NCBI RefSeq assembly: GCF_036850765.1 | Contig: NC_089490.1 | Coordinates: 240,253,942 to 240,317,941 of the forward strand | DNA from: Saccopteryx bilineata | Lineage: Eukaryota; Chordata; Mammalia; Chiroptera; Emballonuridae | Reading direction: 5' to 3' | DNA: 64,000 bases | Part shown: positions 62,236 through 64,000 of the stretch, one piece after another | How the letters are laid out: every line of letters begins with the position of its first letter | How positions within the stretch are numbered: the first letter of the stretch is position 1 | The notes under the pieces: model-generated | The model's database searches: none | The model's input: only the letters and a program-made list of their open reading frames with translations | Told to the model about the DNA's origin: nothing | Program-made: the position numbers and the translations under genes

Positions 62236-62849
62236 TGGTTTAAGATTGTCATACACACTCTGAACCAGGCCAACTGGTAAAATTTGGAAGTAGGTCAATA
62301 TCATGTCATGAGCAGCCGGCACTGCCCTCTGGTGGTCACGTGAGACGTGGCTGTGGGCTGGTGGCTGATGGTTCTGTCACCAGTAGAGGCCAACACCAAA
62401 CTGAGTTGTTAACCCAAAACAAATCCTGTAGGATTCAGTGTTTGGAGGTGCCTTCCAGAAGTCATTGTCCTGATCTTTCACACTAGGAACACAAGCCTCA
62501 TTCCATGCCCGGTATTTTGTGGAGTGTGTATTGAGCTCCTAAGACAGGCCCTGGGTTCCAGGACAGGCAAGAAAATAGAGATAAAGCCACAGCCCCGGGA
62601 CCCGCAGGGAAGTGTGGGGACAACTGGTTTACATCACAGTGTTTTGTGTCCATTTGTAGAAAATAGTACATGAAACCAGAGCATACTGATGGAAACCTTC
62701 TGATCAAATAGTAAACTTTCAAGAAAACTGGAAAACCACCCCTCAACATATTGGCATGTTTTACATACATTCAGACAAAGAGTTGTTCCAAAAATAAGAT
62801 TGCCTTATAGTCCCAGTCTCTTTTCATTTAACAGGAATAATTATCCCTG

Positions 62850-62930
62850 GCCTTGAATATGTTTGAATCTATGGTTTTCATGGCTGCATAGTATTCCTTA
62901 TTCTGTGGTGCGCATAACCAACCTGCCTTT
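62850..62930 (+). repeat. Possible L1-derived fragment
   Basis: TCATGGCTGCATAGTATTCC followed by TTATTCTGTGGTGCGCATAA resembles a widely dispersed L1 segment. It is short and diverged. Confidence 0.4.
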
Positions 62931-64000
62931 CCAGTTCCAGCTTCATCTCCCTGCACTAACCATACCTTCCTTATCTCTGAAAGTGAAGTTCAATGGCAAT
63001 GAGCTCCCAGCAGCTCCCCAGTCTAGGGTTATTCCCTGAACCTCCAGAGCATGGTCACTTTGTCCTTTCCTCCTGGGAGGCCGGGCATCACATGTTATGC
63101 CTCACCTGCTTCTGTAGGTCGTAAGTGTCTCTGGGCTCAATCAGGTCTCCGTCTTGCTCTTGACACAGTGCTTGGCCCATGGTGAACACTCAGGAAAGAC
63201 CTGAAAAACACAAGCATTCTAAACGAGTTGCTCATTGTGTCAGAGAACTTGAACTGTCCACCAAAATCCACTGTCCCTTCTGTAGCCCAATGGCTGGATG
63301 GCATTTCCCAGCCTCCCTGGGACAATGTGGTCCTGTCACTACCACCGGCGGAAGAGCACAGAGACTGATGTGCACCATAGCAGCCCTGGCTGGTGCAGTC
63401 CCTCTACATTCATTGCTCTAGGTTCTGTCCCCACCCTCAGGCTGACAGAAGCAGGTGGAGGTGATATCCCAGGGACAGAGAAGGCATACAGTGGAAGAAC
63501 TCTGGCTTCCTGAATGGCTACACAGAGGAGTGCGTCTCTCTGACCTGAACACCCACCCAACACTGTGATGTGAGTGCAGTGACATGCTACAGAAATTGGG
63601 GGGAGGGTGGTTGTTTGGCCACTCAGCTGGCCTCAGTATACCCACAAAAGGCTTAAATCGTGGGATGAACTGAAATACTTGTTGACCTAGTCCATTCACT
63701 ATGCCCGACGCCAGCTTGACTCTAACCACTGGGCTGGTCAGTGGTGGGATGGGGCTTTCTATCTGTTCATTCAGCAAACGTACCCTGAGCATTCACATGG
63801 TACCCAGCCCGGAAAGAGCCACCAGGGTCCCTGCCCTCCAGAAGCACACGGTCTGGAGGGGAAGGTGGACACATCTATGAGAACAAAGATGTGAACAGAA
63901 AAAAGCAATGGCCATGTGGAGACACAGTAGGTGTTACGAGGAGGCCACTGGGTAGGTGACATTTATAGTCTCCCAGCAGCATGACCCGAACGAGCCAGCC

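Larger units (their letters stand above)
61201..64000. other. Upstream flank of TMEM9, no gene recognised
   Basis: I find no exon here. The region holds two adjacent hAT-type elements (61888-62235), a possible L1 fragment near 62850 and otherwise unremarkable sequence. By human synteny IGFN1 would lie beyond, on the opposite strand, but I cannot place an exon. Confidence 0.6.

Noticed and set aside
61201..64000. IGFN1 exons expected by synteny
   Set aside because: I searched the open frames for immunoglobulin or fibronectin-type signatures and found none; the gene probably starts beyond the window.

Overview
This window is mammalian nuclear DNA, almost certainly from a bat. It has multi-exon, GT-AG-spliced vertebrate genes, ancient MIR, L2 and L1 remnants, and young tRNA-derived SINEs of the kind found in bats. 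Three full-length SINE copies are on the + strand (22078, 22758, 26898) and four Ves-type copies on the minus strand (5931, 13650, 42359, 46736). Two short hAT-type palindromic elements sit side by side near 61.9 kb. The family of bat cannot be fixed from sequence alone.

Three genes are present, all on the minus strand and in the order known for human 1q32.1. (1) CACNA1S, the skeletal-muscle L-type calcium channel alpha-1S subunit (CaV1.1), runs from its start codon at 38509 down to the window edge. Exons 1-36 are complete and exon 37 is cut at base 1. Together they give 4,538 coding bases (1,512 codons) with no frameshift or stop. Landmark residues fall at the human numbers: pore glutamates 292, 614, 1014 and 1323, beta-subunit site 357-374, and disease arginines 174, 528, 1086 and 1239. 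(2) ASCL5, a single-exon bHLH transcription factor, lies at 40030-40539 in a GC-rich island. (3) TMEM9, a 183-residue single-pass endolysosomal membrane protein, has five coding exons between 60696 and 50055 and a CpG-island promoter near 60.5-61.2 kb.

Layout: 1-38.5 kb CACNA1S; 38.5-39.35 kb its 5' flank, with a small cluster of muscle-type motifs; 39.35-40.54 kb ASCL5 with its poly(A) signal; 40.54-49.29 kb intergenic DNA, mainly old repeats; 49.29-61.1 kb TMEM9 with its 3' UTR; 61.1-64 kb flank with transposon remnants and no exon I recognise. In human the next gene is IGFN1, which I cannot see here.

The most interesting signals concern splicing of CACNA1S. Introns 1 and 13 carry minor-spliceosome (U12-type) donors and branch sites. 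Intron 32 has a GC instead of GT donor. Exon 29, the developmental switch exon of the IVS3-S4 loop, has a very weak donor followed within 65 bases by three TGCATG (RBFOX) motifs, with a fourth further down, and is preceded by a polypyrimidine tract of about 150 bases. A possible in-frame 36-base micro-exon lies in intron 19. TMEM9 intron 5 holds homeodomain-motif-rich stretches that look like enhancers. I found no wholly new protein system.
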